Assembly: GCA_907163375.1 (NCBI GenBank)
Contig: CAJQUW010014373.1
Location: forward strand, 1 to 64,000
DNA: 64,000 nucleotides
From: Prostheceraeus crozeri
Lineage: Eukaryota > Platyhelminthes > Polycladida > Euryleptidae
Direction of reading: 5' to 3'
The notes beneath the pieces were generated by a model. That model was given only the letters and a program-made list of their open reading frames with translations, made no database searches and was not told the DNA's origin. Position numbers and translations under genes: made by a program. Of this stretch, positions 8,630 through 17,707 are shown piece after piece. The first letter of the stretch is position 1. Each line of letters begins with the position of its first letter.

Positions 8630-8850
8630 TTCATGAATTTGAAATTCTCAAATTTGAGATTTTCGGTGTCCTGCAACGGTCATGATTTTCAAGGTAAAAA
8701 TTGTAATTCACAAATTTGAGATTCTTAACTTTTATGATTTTTCGGTGTCCTGGAACGGTCATGATTTTCAAGGTAAAAATTGTAATTCACAAATTTGAGA
8801 TTCTTAACTTTTCTGATTTTTCGGTGTCCTGGAACGGTCATGATTTTAAG
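8630..8850. repeat. About 80-bp tandem repeat with CGGTGTCCTGGAACGGTC core
   Basis: Three units with starts of the core at about 8,664, 8,742 and 8,822, separated by AT-rich DNA containing CACAAATTTGAGATTCTTAA. A fourth core is at about 9,157, beyond the palindrome. The core is GC-richer than its setting and strongly conserved, so it may be a protein-binding or origin-type site near the end of the element. Confidence 0.8.
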
Positions 8851-8860
8851 GGTGAAAATC

Positions 8861-8896
8861 GAACCGAAGGTTCTAGGGCTTCGCGCTTCGCCCGAT
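8861..8896. repeat. Double-hairpin palindromic repeat, near right side of the element
   Basis: GAACC-GAA-GGTTC followed by TA and GGGC-TTCGCGC-TTC-GCCC, with a small internal duplication of GCTTCGC. This is the last copy seen; none was found by eye beyond 9,200. Confidence 0.8.
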
Positions 8897-8972
8897 TGTA
8901 GTTCTCAAATTTGAGATTTTGAAAAATTTGAAAAATTGGGTATTTTTAAAAACGTCCAAATTCATGAATTTA

Positions 8973-9106
8973 GACCCTTTTTCAGGTTTTTAAGACCTAA
9001 ATTCATGAATTTATGTCGTTTTTAAAAGTACCATTTTTGAAAAAAATGGTACTTTTTGAATGAACCAAATTCATGAATTTAGGTCTTAAAAACCTGAAAA
9101 AGGGTC
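8973..9106. repeat. Nested perfect palindrome
   Basis: The left arm 8,973-9,012 and right arm 9,067-9,106 are perfect 40-bp inverted repeats. Inside the 54-bp spacer a second inverted repeat (AAAAGTACCATTTTT with its complement) sits around a 3-nt loop. Each 40-bp arm also contains the small palindrome AAATTCATGAATTT, and the left flank sequence (ATGTCGTTTTTAAAAGTAC) recurs directly after the right arm. It could form a cruciform or hairpin end and lies close to the compositional border. Confidence 0.9.
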
Positions 9107-9200
9107 TAAATTCATGAATTTATGTCGTTTTTAAAAGTACTAATTTTTTGATTTTATGGTGTCCTGGAACGGTCTTTTACCCATTACTTTTATATACCCC

Positions 9201-9453
9201 TCTAACGCGACGCAACGTTCAAGTTGACTGATAGCAGATTCAACTTAATGATAGTATTCGCCAGTCCGAAGACTGCCCAGGGCAAACCGCGTGGAGGTTC
9301 TATCATGTCTTGCCCCTAGGTGGCCCTTAAGAGAGCCGATGGTTCGTTCTCGGGAGTAAATTGATGGGGTGGTGAAGGCAGGCAAAGATCTGCAATGAAA
9401 ATGATATGTATTAGAATAGGATATACTATCTTATTTGCTTTTCACTTACCAAG
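9201..9453. other. GC-richer gap after the virus-like element
   Basis: No gene is seen. Composition changes sharply at about 9,190. A short GATAGCAGATTCAA motif at about 9,228 recurs after both copies of the structured 210-bp unit at about 11,000 and 11,327. The stretch 9,255-9,360 has several self-complementary bits and resembles those units in base composition, without being a clear copy. Confidence 0.4.
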
Positions 9454-10680
9454 TTAGTCATCCTTAGGCAGTCTCGCGGGCTTCCTGATTGAAAATTTGT
9501 GCAGATGCCCGCGCATTCTTAGTGTGGCGTGGAGGCATTTCTTGCTCGGATGTCCATGATAGCATACAATGCTTTCGTCCAGGCTTTTATTGACGAGGAC
9601 TTCGCCGGCCAGATGGTTATCCCGAATAGGGATGTGGAACTCAAACAAACGATCCTCATTCACACGTTCCCACTCATCCCTCATGCGCTCCAACTTCTCA
9701 CACGCCTGCCTCTCATCACCCCGCCGAGCCACAGTCCTCTCCAACTCAACATTCCTCGCTCTCAACACACTCATCTCCTTCATCATCTCCTCAAACTTCG
9801 CTTCTGCCTCTCCCATTCTCCTCTCCGCAGCACTCGCCCTCTTCTCACACTCATCATTCTTGTCTTCCAACACTCGCACATTCTCCTTCAACTCTTTCAC
9901 AACACGCCTCATACGGATATTCTCATCTGCCACCTCCTTACATTTCACCTCCTTCATTTTCAGCTCACTCAACTCACTCAACGTTCTCTCATTCACCTTC
10001 TTCAAACTTTCGTAGCGATCTACCAACAAAGCATGTGCCGCTTGCTGCGACACATGCTTCTTTTCCATGTCCTCATCCCACCGCGCCGACTGCTTCCGTA
10101 CCCCACCACCCTTCACTATTGGGGAAGATGAGCTCTTCGGGGGGTCGGTGATGACGATGTCTGACACCTCCGATGACGAAGAGCTCAACTTCCTCACACA
10201 CTTCCTCACTCGCTCCCTATCCAAATCCACATCATCCTCATCATCACTCTCAAACACTCTCTTCCGCCACTTGTCAGCCTTCAAACCGGCCACAGCATTC
10301 TCTACCTCATTCTCCACAGCATTCCCACTAGCATTCTCCACAGCATTCTCACTAGCATTCTCAACAACATTCCCACTAGCATTCTCAACAACATTCTTGG
10401 CCTCTTTCTCCAACATTCGCTCCTTCTCAGCATTCATCAACTCCACAAATCTCAAATCGGTCACCAACCCTCCTGTACACTCACCATGCCTCCGATAAAA
10501 CTCGGCCTCCTGCCCAACAACCAACAGCACCCTGCACTTCACACAGGCAACCCTATTCAGGATAACCATGTGGTCGGCCCCTGCCTTCCTTATGTGGTCC
10601 CTGAGACCGTCTCGGCGGTTGATTCGACCGCATACGCACATTTTAATGTGAAACTTCTTATTTCTATCATTGTTCACCAT
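9454..10680 (-). CDS. Orphan zinc-binding/coiled-coil protein
   Basis: A 408-residue protein that I do not recognise. The N-terminal 70 residues carry two possible zinc-binding clusters (CVCG with two later His, about 16-37; CVKC with H..C, about 46-69). A tandem repeat of 8-residue units (VVENASGN and variants, about 97-130) follows, then an acidic and Ser-rich stretch (SDDEDDVDLDRE, LSSSSSEVSD), and a long coiled coil of about residues 215-335. The C-terminal 60 residues look globular with HPSKKCLHATLRMRGHLH. Codon use is much more GC-rich than in the element to the left. Several shorter frames are open on the opposite strand and are most likely shadows of biased codons. A regulatory or structural DNA-associated protein is a guess only. 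Start chosen at the first Met; the Cys/His cluster begins at residue 14. Confidence 0.6.
   Translation of the reverse strand: MVNNDRNKKFHIKMCVCGRINRRDGLRDHIRKAGADHMVILNRVACVKCRVLLVVGQEAEFYRRHGECTGGLVTDLRFVELMNAEKERMLEKEAKNVVENASGNVVENASENAVENASGNAVENEVENAVAGLKADKWRKRVFESDDEDDVDLDRERVRKCVRKLSSSSSEVSDIVITDPPKSSSSPIVKGGGVRKQSARWDEDMEKKHVSQQAAHALLVDRYESLKKVNERTLSELSELKMKEVKCKEVADENIRMRRVVKELKENVRVLEDKNDECEKRASAAERRMGEAEAKFEEMMKEMSVLRARNVELERTVARRGDERQACEKLERMRDEWERVNEDRLFEFHIPIRDNHLAGEVLVNKSLDESIVCYHGHPSKKCLHATLRMRGHLHKFSIRKPARLPKDD
10290..10400. repeat. In-gene 24-nt tandem repeat
   Basis: About four to five imperfect 24-nt units based on GCATTCTCCACAACATTCCC code VENASGN-type repeats on the minus strand in the orphan coiled-coil gene. 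Confidence 0.7.
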
Positions 10681-10785
10681 TTTTGCTGTCGGTACTCAGA
10701 TTTCTCGTTAACTGTAAGATAATGAAATTAGTATAAGTTTTGAATCATGTAGTACAGTCATATTCCTAAAGCATTACACTTAGTC

Positions 10786-11011
10786 AGGAATGATAGATGT
10801 GAGTGTAGTGAGTGGCACTCGATCCCGTCGACAGCCCGAAGGCCTTGTACCGATCACTAGGGAAGTGAGAGATCTTCCCCGATACCCGCTCTTTACAGCT
10901 AAAGACATCATTGACACTGCCCCGAAGTGGTAACAGCAACGCCGAGTCAAAGGTAGTGATCAGTAGCTGGGATCTAACCCCTCAAAGCTGCCTTAGTTAA
11001 ATTTCTGATAG
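10786..11011. ncRNA. Structured ~210-bp unit, copy 1 (possible RNA gene)
   Basis: A GC-balanced unit set in AT-rich spacer. It has many short complementary segments, for example GGGAA..TTCCC around GTGAGAGATC, and no sustained reading frame. A second copy at 11,098-11,336 is nearly identical across about 205 bp (only about five substitutions), then both run into TTAGTTAAATTTC and GATAGCAGATTTGAA. Conservation of the whole unit without a coding frame suggests a structured RNA or a binding-site array. It could equally be a recent tandem duplication with no function. Strand is not determined. Confidence 0.4.
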
Positions 11012-11097
11012 CAGATTTGAATGTAGTATACAGCCTAGAACATAATATCATCATTCAACATTCAACTTAGTCAACATTCAACATAATATCAACACTT
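11012..11097. other. AT-rich spacer between the two structured units
   Basis: It contains two partial repeats of TCAACATTCAACATAATATC. Nothing else is seen. Confidence 0.5.
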
Positions 11098-11336
11098 AGT
11101 GAGGAATGATAGATGTGAGTGTAGTGAGTGGCACTCGATCCCGTCGACAGCCCGAAGGCCTTGTACTGATCACTAGGCAAGTGAGAGATCTTCCCCGATA
11201 CCCGCTCTTTACAGCTGAAGACATCATTGTCACTGCCCCGAAGTGGTAACAGGAACGCCGAGTCAAAGGTAGTGATCAGTAGCTGGGATCTAACCCCTCA
11301 AAGCTGCCTTAGACTTAGTTAAATTTCAAATCTGAT
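11098..11336. ncRNA. Structured ~210-bp unit, copy 2 (possible RNA gene)
   Basis: The second copy of the unit at 10,786. Substitutions relative to copy 1 are scattered and include changes inside apparent stems, while the downstream end carries a short insertion (ACTTAGTT duplicated). The two units point the same way. Confidence 0.4.
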
Positions 11337-11820
11337 AGCAGATTTGAACTCAGGATACTTGAAAACCTTAGTCTATATGTTAAAACTTTGAAAAAACTGA
11401 AAATTAAGAATTTTTAAAAAATTCCGCATTTTACTACTCATACTACTTTTAAAAAATTTTATCAGTAGTAAGGACACTATCAAACTCTATCATACAAACT
11501 TTGAAGTAGCAAGATAGCTTGCCTACTTCAAAAGATAGAGTCCTTTGAAACACCCGATATCGGGAGCTCAGAGCGACGACCGTCGCTTACCTCGTCTTTC
11601 GATGAAGTGATCAGACTTACGTTGTCGGGGGTTTATATATGCTCGGAAGAAAACTTAAAATGGCTCTATCTCCAAAAGTATTCATCGTAGCGACATGCGG
11701 TTTGTTGCAAACGATTCGTCTCATCATTCTTTACAATATGACACCTGAACCATTCTCATATGACCACGGGAAGTTGGTCCGCCAGCACATGTCCATGTAA
11801 CATGCCACAAGTGAAAAAAT
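11337..11820. other. Gene-free stretch with small inverted repeats
   Basis: No gene is seen. An inverted repeat links GACTCTATC-type sequence before ACTTTGAAGTAG (about 11,486-11,509) with CTACTTCAAAAGATAGAGTC (about 11,524-11,543). A TTTATATATGC stretch at about 11,630 could serve as a TATA-type element, but no open frame follows. Confidence 0.35.
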
Positions 11821-11821
11821 T

Positions 11822-12050
11822 CCTAAGTGTCAGAGCTCCAGTGTGGTGAAAATTTTGAAAAATTTAAAACTTCCGAATTTCGACCTGGGACCTTTACCAA
11901 AACATTTTTCATCAAATTTCACTGACCTCCCCCCCCCTCATTCACAGAAATTTGATGAAAAATGTTTTGGTGACGGTCCCAGGTCGAAATTCCACACTTT
12001 GGAAAATTTTCAAAATTTTACCCATACAAAGCCACTCTGACACTTAGGAT
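11822..12050. repeat. Inverted repeat joining the 300-bp satellite array
   Basis: The left arm (about 11,822-11,928) and right arm (about 11,944-12,053) are imperfect inverted repeats of ~100 bp around a C9 tract at 11,929-11,937. The arms hold the same GAAATTTGATGAAAAATG..GGTGACGG core as the tandem units that follow, so one repeat unit is present here in reverse orientation. Confidence 0.8.
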
Positions 12051-12835
12051 TTTTTCAGGTGAGCGAGCTCCGACCTAAAACCTTGTAACCGCTCTAACTT
12101 TTGAACGAAGACAGATAGGAACAAGCCGATTCTTTCACTGAATTTGTCTCACTCTTAGCTTTCAAACGAGCTATTGCACGACAAAATCCGTCCACTAGAA
12201 GCCAAGATCGAAGCTAGCTGTCCAGAGGGGGGGGACGTCAGTGAAATTTCAAAATTTGATGAAAAATGTTTTGGTGACGGTCCCAGGTCGAAATTCCACA
12301 CTTTGGAAAATTTTCAAAATTTTACCCATACAAAGTCACTCTGACACTTAGGATTTTTTCAGGTAAGCGAGCTCCGACCTAAAATCTTGTAACCGCTCTA
12401 ACTTTTGAACTGTTGGTCCGATTGACTCGCAACAAAAAATGTTGTCGAGCAGTTTTTTCTCCTCTTTCAAACGAGTAGCTGTAAGACAAAATCCGTCCAC
12501 TAGAACCAAAGTTAGAAGATTGCTGTCGGGGGGGGGTCAATGAAATTTGATGAAAAATGTTTTGGTGACGGTCCCAGGTCGAAATTCCACACTTTGGAAA
12601 ATTTTCAAAATTTTACCCATACAAAGTCACTCTGACACTTAGGATTTTTTCAGGTGAGCGAGCTCCGACCTAAAATCTTGTAACCGCTCTAACTTTTGAA
12701 CGAACACAGATAGGAACAAGCCGATTCTTTCACTGAATTTGTCTCACTCTTAGCTTTCAAACGAGCTATCGCACGACAAAATCCGTCCACTGGAAGCCAA
12801 AATCGAAGCAAGCTGTCCAGGGTGGGGGGGCGTCA
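11938..12835. repeat. Tandem array of three ~300-bp units with G tracts
   Basis: Three direct units (about 11,938-12,234, 12,235-12,536 and 12,537-12,830). Each contains GATGAAAAATGTTTTGGTGA, CACTTTGGAAAATTTTC, TTTTTTCAGGTGAGCGAGCT or its variant, TAACCGCTCTAACTTTTGAA, AAAATCCGTCCACT and ends in a G7-G9 tract followed by GTCA. The middle unit differs in the segment after TTTTGAAC, while the first and third agree there, so the array may have an alternating (higher-order) structure. No gene is visible. Confidence 0.85.
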
Positions 12836-13100
12836 GCCGAAAATTTTTTCTCTCCGATTGACTTGAAACTCACCCTACCGATGCAGAATTTCACGCTGAA
12901 TCCGAATCTGACCTCCGTTTTCTCATCCGATGCTTCGTTTGGACGCTACACACCAAAACGTCCCAAATTCTAACTCTGTCGTTTTTCGAAAAATGTTGAA
13001 AATTTTTTCTCACCGATTGCCTTGAAACTCACCCTACCGATGCAGAATTTCACGCTGAATACGAATCCGAACTCCGTTTTCTCATCCGACCACTCCTTCC
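12836..13100. repeat. Direct repeat pair (~160-bp period)
   Basis: The stretch starting GAAAATTTTTTCTCTCCGAT (about 12,839) recurs from about 12,998, both continuing through CTTGAAACTCACCCTACCGA and the CTCCGTTTTCTCATCCGA segment. It follows directly on the 300-bp array. Confidence 0.8.
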
Positions 13101-13169
13101 ACTCGAAACAACCCATTTTACAACCCAACATTCAGCAGATTGCACCAAAAACATCACACACTATAGCCT

Positions 13170-13445
13170 CAAGACTAATCCTGGCGGTCGCCCACGTCAA
13201 CCTAGACGGTCGCCCACGTCAACCAGGCGGTCGGACCAACTCACCCGAGTCTCACACTCTGTCGTTGCAGAGGGGGGGGGGAGTCAGCGAACATGTTGTG
13301 AACGTGAACCCACCTGGCCGGCACACCACGACAGACCACAACCTCTGTCGTTCCAGAGGGGGGGGGGACTCAGACACGAAGCACCACGGCGGCCGACCAC
13401 GACACTCTGCCGTGCCAGAGGGGGGGGACTCAGCGATGGCGGCCA
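13170..13445. repeat. G8-G10 tract repeats with CTCAG tails
   Basis: Three imperfect units of about 60-90 bp, each CTCTGTCGTTCCAGAG or a variant followed by a G run (13,272-13,281, 13,358-13,367 and 13,420-13,427) and then AGTCAG or ACTCAG. A shorter GCGGTCGCCCACGTCAACC duplication lies just before, at about 13,185-13,222. An open frame over this region follows the repeats and is not considered a gene. Confidence 0.8.
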
Positions 13446-15700
13446 TCTTGCGCGGTCCAGAAGTGGAGTTTTGCTTACTACTATAGGCTATTCCTGTTTC
13501 CTAGCAAAGCTAATATTCGCGACAAATCAACCTCAAAGCACGCGGGAAAAAATCACGAAAAAACGCAGAGACATCTCTTGACGGAGCAAAGAAGGCGCGG
13601 CTAGTCTACCCCAAGGAGCAAATGCAATCAGCATTCCTTGGTCAAAGAAAAGAGTGCCGACCATGTCAAACAAATCCACAAAACTGTGAAAAGATTCCAG
13701 TTTTACGCTTTCATGTTCGGGTCAGCTAAAAAGATGCAAAGATGAGAAAAGCTAATACTGACTATATTTTGTGATATAAATCTTTGACAACATAGGTTCA
13801 ATATTATAGCAGTTACGACACTTCAAGTAGTCGTTATGCATAATAAATATGCTTCGACAATTCCTGAATCCACCACGATAAATTGCAGCTCGCGTTTAAC
13901 TCTAACGGCAAAGTAGCGGGAAGATATTCTAACGGCAAGTATAACGCGATGATATTAGTATAACGCCAGAGCTCCTAATATAACGGCAATATAACGTCAA
14001 TTGAAATCATCTAACTGCACCTGGCGTTAGATTTTTTACAGTGTAGATCAGATTTATTGGGAATTTTATGCTGTATGTCGTCGTTTCTACTTCCATAGTA
14101 CCGTTAGCAGGACACTTGGTTAAATCTACTTTATGAATCAAGTTTTATTAACATCAGTTCATTCAAGCGATATTTTTCGTGCAATCATGTTGACTTACAT
14201 ATCTCAAACATAACTATTTTTGCGTTCATGAATTATAATGTGTTTGTATTTCGGATTGATAATACGCTTAATTTCAAAACTACATAATGCATAATTGTTG
14301 ATGGTTGAATACTTATTGATTATTTATTATATGCATTAGACTTACATGTATTAAAATCGAATTCAGTATTGAAAGTATGGCTCTTGAATGTCATTACCTC
14401 ACTACTTACAAGACAGTAGTAAGTGCCATGCATCATTAGCGTGATCTTTATTGACAAAAGGCCTTAAATCAACATACTTTAGACATAATTGATGCTTTCT
14501 TTTAACATTGTGCTGGTATGGTTTTAGTATGTAAAGCATACCACACTTGAAATAACATGCGAAAAGCATTCAAATATATACAAAAATATACCAAAAAAAT
14601 ATTTTGGTATGCATCCTTCGTATGTGATTGGTATTGAGTGATTTACAGTATGGTCACAGCACGACGGGTTTTTAATAAGAAGATTTGGATGACGCAGTCA
14701 TCAGTGGCACGTCGGTAAGTAGTGAAATATGACTCAGCAAGACTGTGTACAGTCTTAGATTTAAAGATTAGAAACTACAAATAATATATGCAGAAAGTTA
14801 CAGGTTGATTGAAGTAGAAGGAGAACCATGCGTTAGGGCAAAGTCAACTAAAATATTGAATTTACTCGAAATTGATCATTTTTTGCGTGATAGCTTTATA
14901 GGCATGTGTAGTATTCTGGCTAGATTATTTTGCCCAACATAAAATCAGCAACGTAAAACAAATGATTGTTTTATCAATACGAACGGCATGGCCAAAAGAT
15001 TGCAGCACAGAGAATCATTACGAAACAAGTGAATAGCTTTTCTTGTCATTTCTACAAAATCATAAGCCAAATTTATCAAAAAAAAGAGCACTCGTATTCA
15101 GCCTTACAGACTTTGACAGGTTAGCATGCATAGGCCTAGTTGATGACGGCTCGCTTTCGAGCATTTGATCAAAAAAAATTCACTAGTAAACTAAAATGAG
15201 CTCACTGTATGATGTGCATCATCAAATTATGCCCTCTACATGTCAACATCCGCGAATAAGAAAGCTTGTAAACTAGGACAAAATTCATCTTCATTCATGC
15301 TGTCCATGTTTTGATTCATATGACTGCCTTCCCATTGGCCTTCACAGTACTTCCTCGTGAAATCGGCTAGTCCATTCACTGCACGCTACGCCTGCAGACA
15401 GTGGTGTTTATCGCAGCTGACGTCATCACGAGCATTAGACAAGCGGATATCTTGTTCACCAAATCGTTGCAGAGTGTCGGATACGGATAGAAGTGACAGC
15501 TAATGTAAAAACTTGCTTTTAAGACAATAGAATCAAAAAAGGAAGTTTACCCGGAGTACACCTTTAAGCACGTTCCAGGTCAATGTTGCTAGATCTAAAG
15601 AAGACTCAGATTAGTGAAGCCTGCTATAACTTATTTGCAAATTCTCGACATCAAAGCCTCAGGCCAAGGCTGTTCAGGAGAACAAAATCAAAGTCCATTC
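13446..15700. other. Host-like DNA without recognised genes
   Basis: No gene or recognised element is seen. From about 13,890 to 14,035 a loose repetition of TCTAACGGCAA/TATAACGGCAA occurs. Composition is that of the rest of the window to the right, which makes about 13,500 the likely right border of the GC-rich island. Confidence 0.5.
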
Positions 15701-16306
15701 GGTACTTATGGATTATCTCCCCCCCCACGTTTTCAATTTTTTTCTGAAATTTTCACCAAACTTCAGGTGAACGTACTTAAGCGTACTTTCTACCCATAGA
15801 CAAAAATCTATGCAAATCCGACAAGTACTTTTTGAATTAGAGACGAGAACTTGAAGTGTAGCGAAGTCTGCAGCTTGATCTGACTTCGTCTGTTCGACGC
15901 ATCATTGTAATCGGGTTTGCATTGCTCTCTTTCTGTCTTTGTCTCATCCACTGCTATTTGAAATCTTCCCATAACCCTACCACACCTTTCGTAAGTTAGT
16001 CATATTAATGGAAAGAGTGTGGTCTGGGTCATTGCCACTTAAAGAGTTGTCGCGACATGACTTTGTTGACCTAGTGCTATCTGCTCAGACAATGAGGTCA
16101 GGCAAAGTCAGATCAAACTGGTGAGATCGCTACACTTTACGTCATCGTCTATAATTCAAGAAGAACTTGTCGCACTTGTATAAATTTTTGTAAGTGGATA
16201 GAAAGCATACTCAAATACATGTATCTGAAATTTTGTGACGGTTGATTCATTTCAACGGATTTTAGACAAATTTGAAAACGCGGGGGGGAGATAACCCATA
16301 AGTACC
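15701..16306. mobile_element. MITE, 606 bp, GGTACTTATGG ends, perfect 8-bp target duplication
   Basis: Terminal inverted repeats begin GGTACTTATGGATTATCTCC at the left and end in its near-complement at the right, the left one followed by a C tract and the right preceded by a G tract. GTCCATTC is present directly on both sides (15,693-15,700 and 16,307-16,314). The inner arms are also loosely complementary (AGTGTAGCGA with TCGCTACACTT), so the whole element can fold back. There is no transposase. An 8-bp duplication fits hAT-type or related transposases. Confidence 0.9.
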
Positions 16307-16314
16307 GTCCATTC

Positions 16315-17704
16315 TTTTAGATTTTTGATAGTAGGTCATCCTTTTTATTATAAGCAACATGATTGACAACCGATATATGTGCATTGTGCATTTTCATGAA
16401 CATTTGGACGATAGCATGGCAATATTCGCTTCATCGAATATCAAAACTTTATGAAATACTTTTTTTCAGACGATTTCTTAATTCCACTTATGGGATAGTT
16501 GGATCAGAATACCTTTTCTTCTAAATGTTGCAGAACATCCTTGGAAATACGCATAAATTCAATTTAGCTTCTGAATGAAAGATTTAAATTTAAAATTATG
16601 CTTAAAAGTGGGCAACGTTTTACGGGAATAAAGTTATAGAAAAAAATTCTGGAACTTACGACGATGGTAAATCAAAACACTGATCTTATGATTCTGCATA
16701 CAATGCAGAAGCAGAAATTTAGCAAGGACATTGACAAAAGTAGTAAACTACATTATCAATAAGTTTTTTAGTTCATCCATCACGACATGCAAGGTTTCAG
16801 GATTGAAGTCATCGTGGAAATATAAAATCACTCACAGACAAGTGAAAATTCTAGGAAAATCTAGTCGGAGAAGCCACTTCAATGTTCATGCTGAAGTCTC
16901 TTGTCTCTTAGAACAATTGATATGTATACAATTTCAGTAAACACGTTTCCGCCAAAGAAATTTCATATGCGTTTATTGACAGTCAACAGTCAATCAAATA
17001 GAAGAATAATAGAAAATCTGAGAAATGTTCTCATCAATGCCAGCTGTATTGTGTATTGTCTGAAAATTTTGCCAAATTGATTCAATTTTTCATTCACTGC
17101 TTCAAACAATTGAATCACATTTTTGCAAATTAACTCTCAAATCTGGGAGTTTTCCATTGCTTATGTCAACTTCTTTTTTTATGAATTTTCATGGAAGGTC
17201 AAGTCACTAATTCAAAACTTGTTTTTTGATAGGTCTGTACATACAGTATAGTATAGGTGTCCCATATAAGATCCACTCTCAAGAAAGCTTCGTGATCGAC
17301 ATGCTCTACGGAATTGCTTCAACGATGTTTGAAGAGAGTGTATTGTTTCTATACATCAAGCATGAAATTTCATGAGGAAGCACTTCAGAGTAGTAACTTG
17401 TTAAAGACGAGGCAATAGGAAAAGTGACTGCCAAAAGTATCCGGGCAGTTTGTGTTTGAGTTGTGATAACGATGTGTGGAAGAAAGTGATGAGTTATATA
17501 GTTTAAACAATATGATTTTAAAGGAAGGGAAAAATATGTGACAGTAAGTTAAAGTTATAAGTTAGAGTTATTCTTTGATAAGATAGATTAAGTAACCGCA
17601 TCATTATGCTGATAAAAGGGCTCAGCTATCACCTTTCATGCATTGAATGACATATCATAAATGAAGCTATGACTCTTTCAGAAATCAATATATATGTGGC
17701 TGAA
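16315..17704. other. Host-like DNA without recognised genes
   Basis: Short frames only; nothing recognised by eye on either strand. Confidence 0.5.
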
Positions 17705-17707
17705 ACA

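Larger units (their letters stand above)
1..9200. mobile_element. Virus-like element of Polinton/adintovirus type (right part)
   Basis: The block is very AT-rich, gene-dense and quite unlike the DNA to its right. Its parts, in order, are a C-terminal gene remnant at the window edge, a zinc-finger/coiled-coil protein, a family B DNA polymerase, an unknown protein, a penton-like protein, a packaging ATPase and, on the opposite strand, a hydrophobic coiled-coil protein. Polymerase plus packaging ATPase plus penton-like protein is the core set of Polintons and adintoviruses; integrase, protease and major capsid genes are not seen and may lie beyond the left edge. The visible part looks largely whole, with about one break at most, so it is probably young on an evolutionary scale. 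The right limit is uncertain: it is placed after a palindrome at about 9,200, where composition changes sharply. No target-site duplication can be checked because the left end is missing. Confidence 0.65.

Noticed and set aside
1-9200. Linear plasmid or mitochondrial element
   Set aside because: The polymerase type alone would allow it, but the packaging ATPase and penton-like protein point to a virus-like element.
9529-10722. Several plus-strand frames opposite the orphan gene
   Set aside because: They are Leu/Pro/Ser-rich shadows of the codon bias and repeats of the minus-strand gene and show no domain.
13022-13486. 154-codon plus-strand frame
   Set aside because: It runs through the direct repeats and G tracts; its length is due to repetition and no domain is visible.
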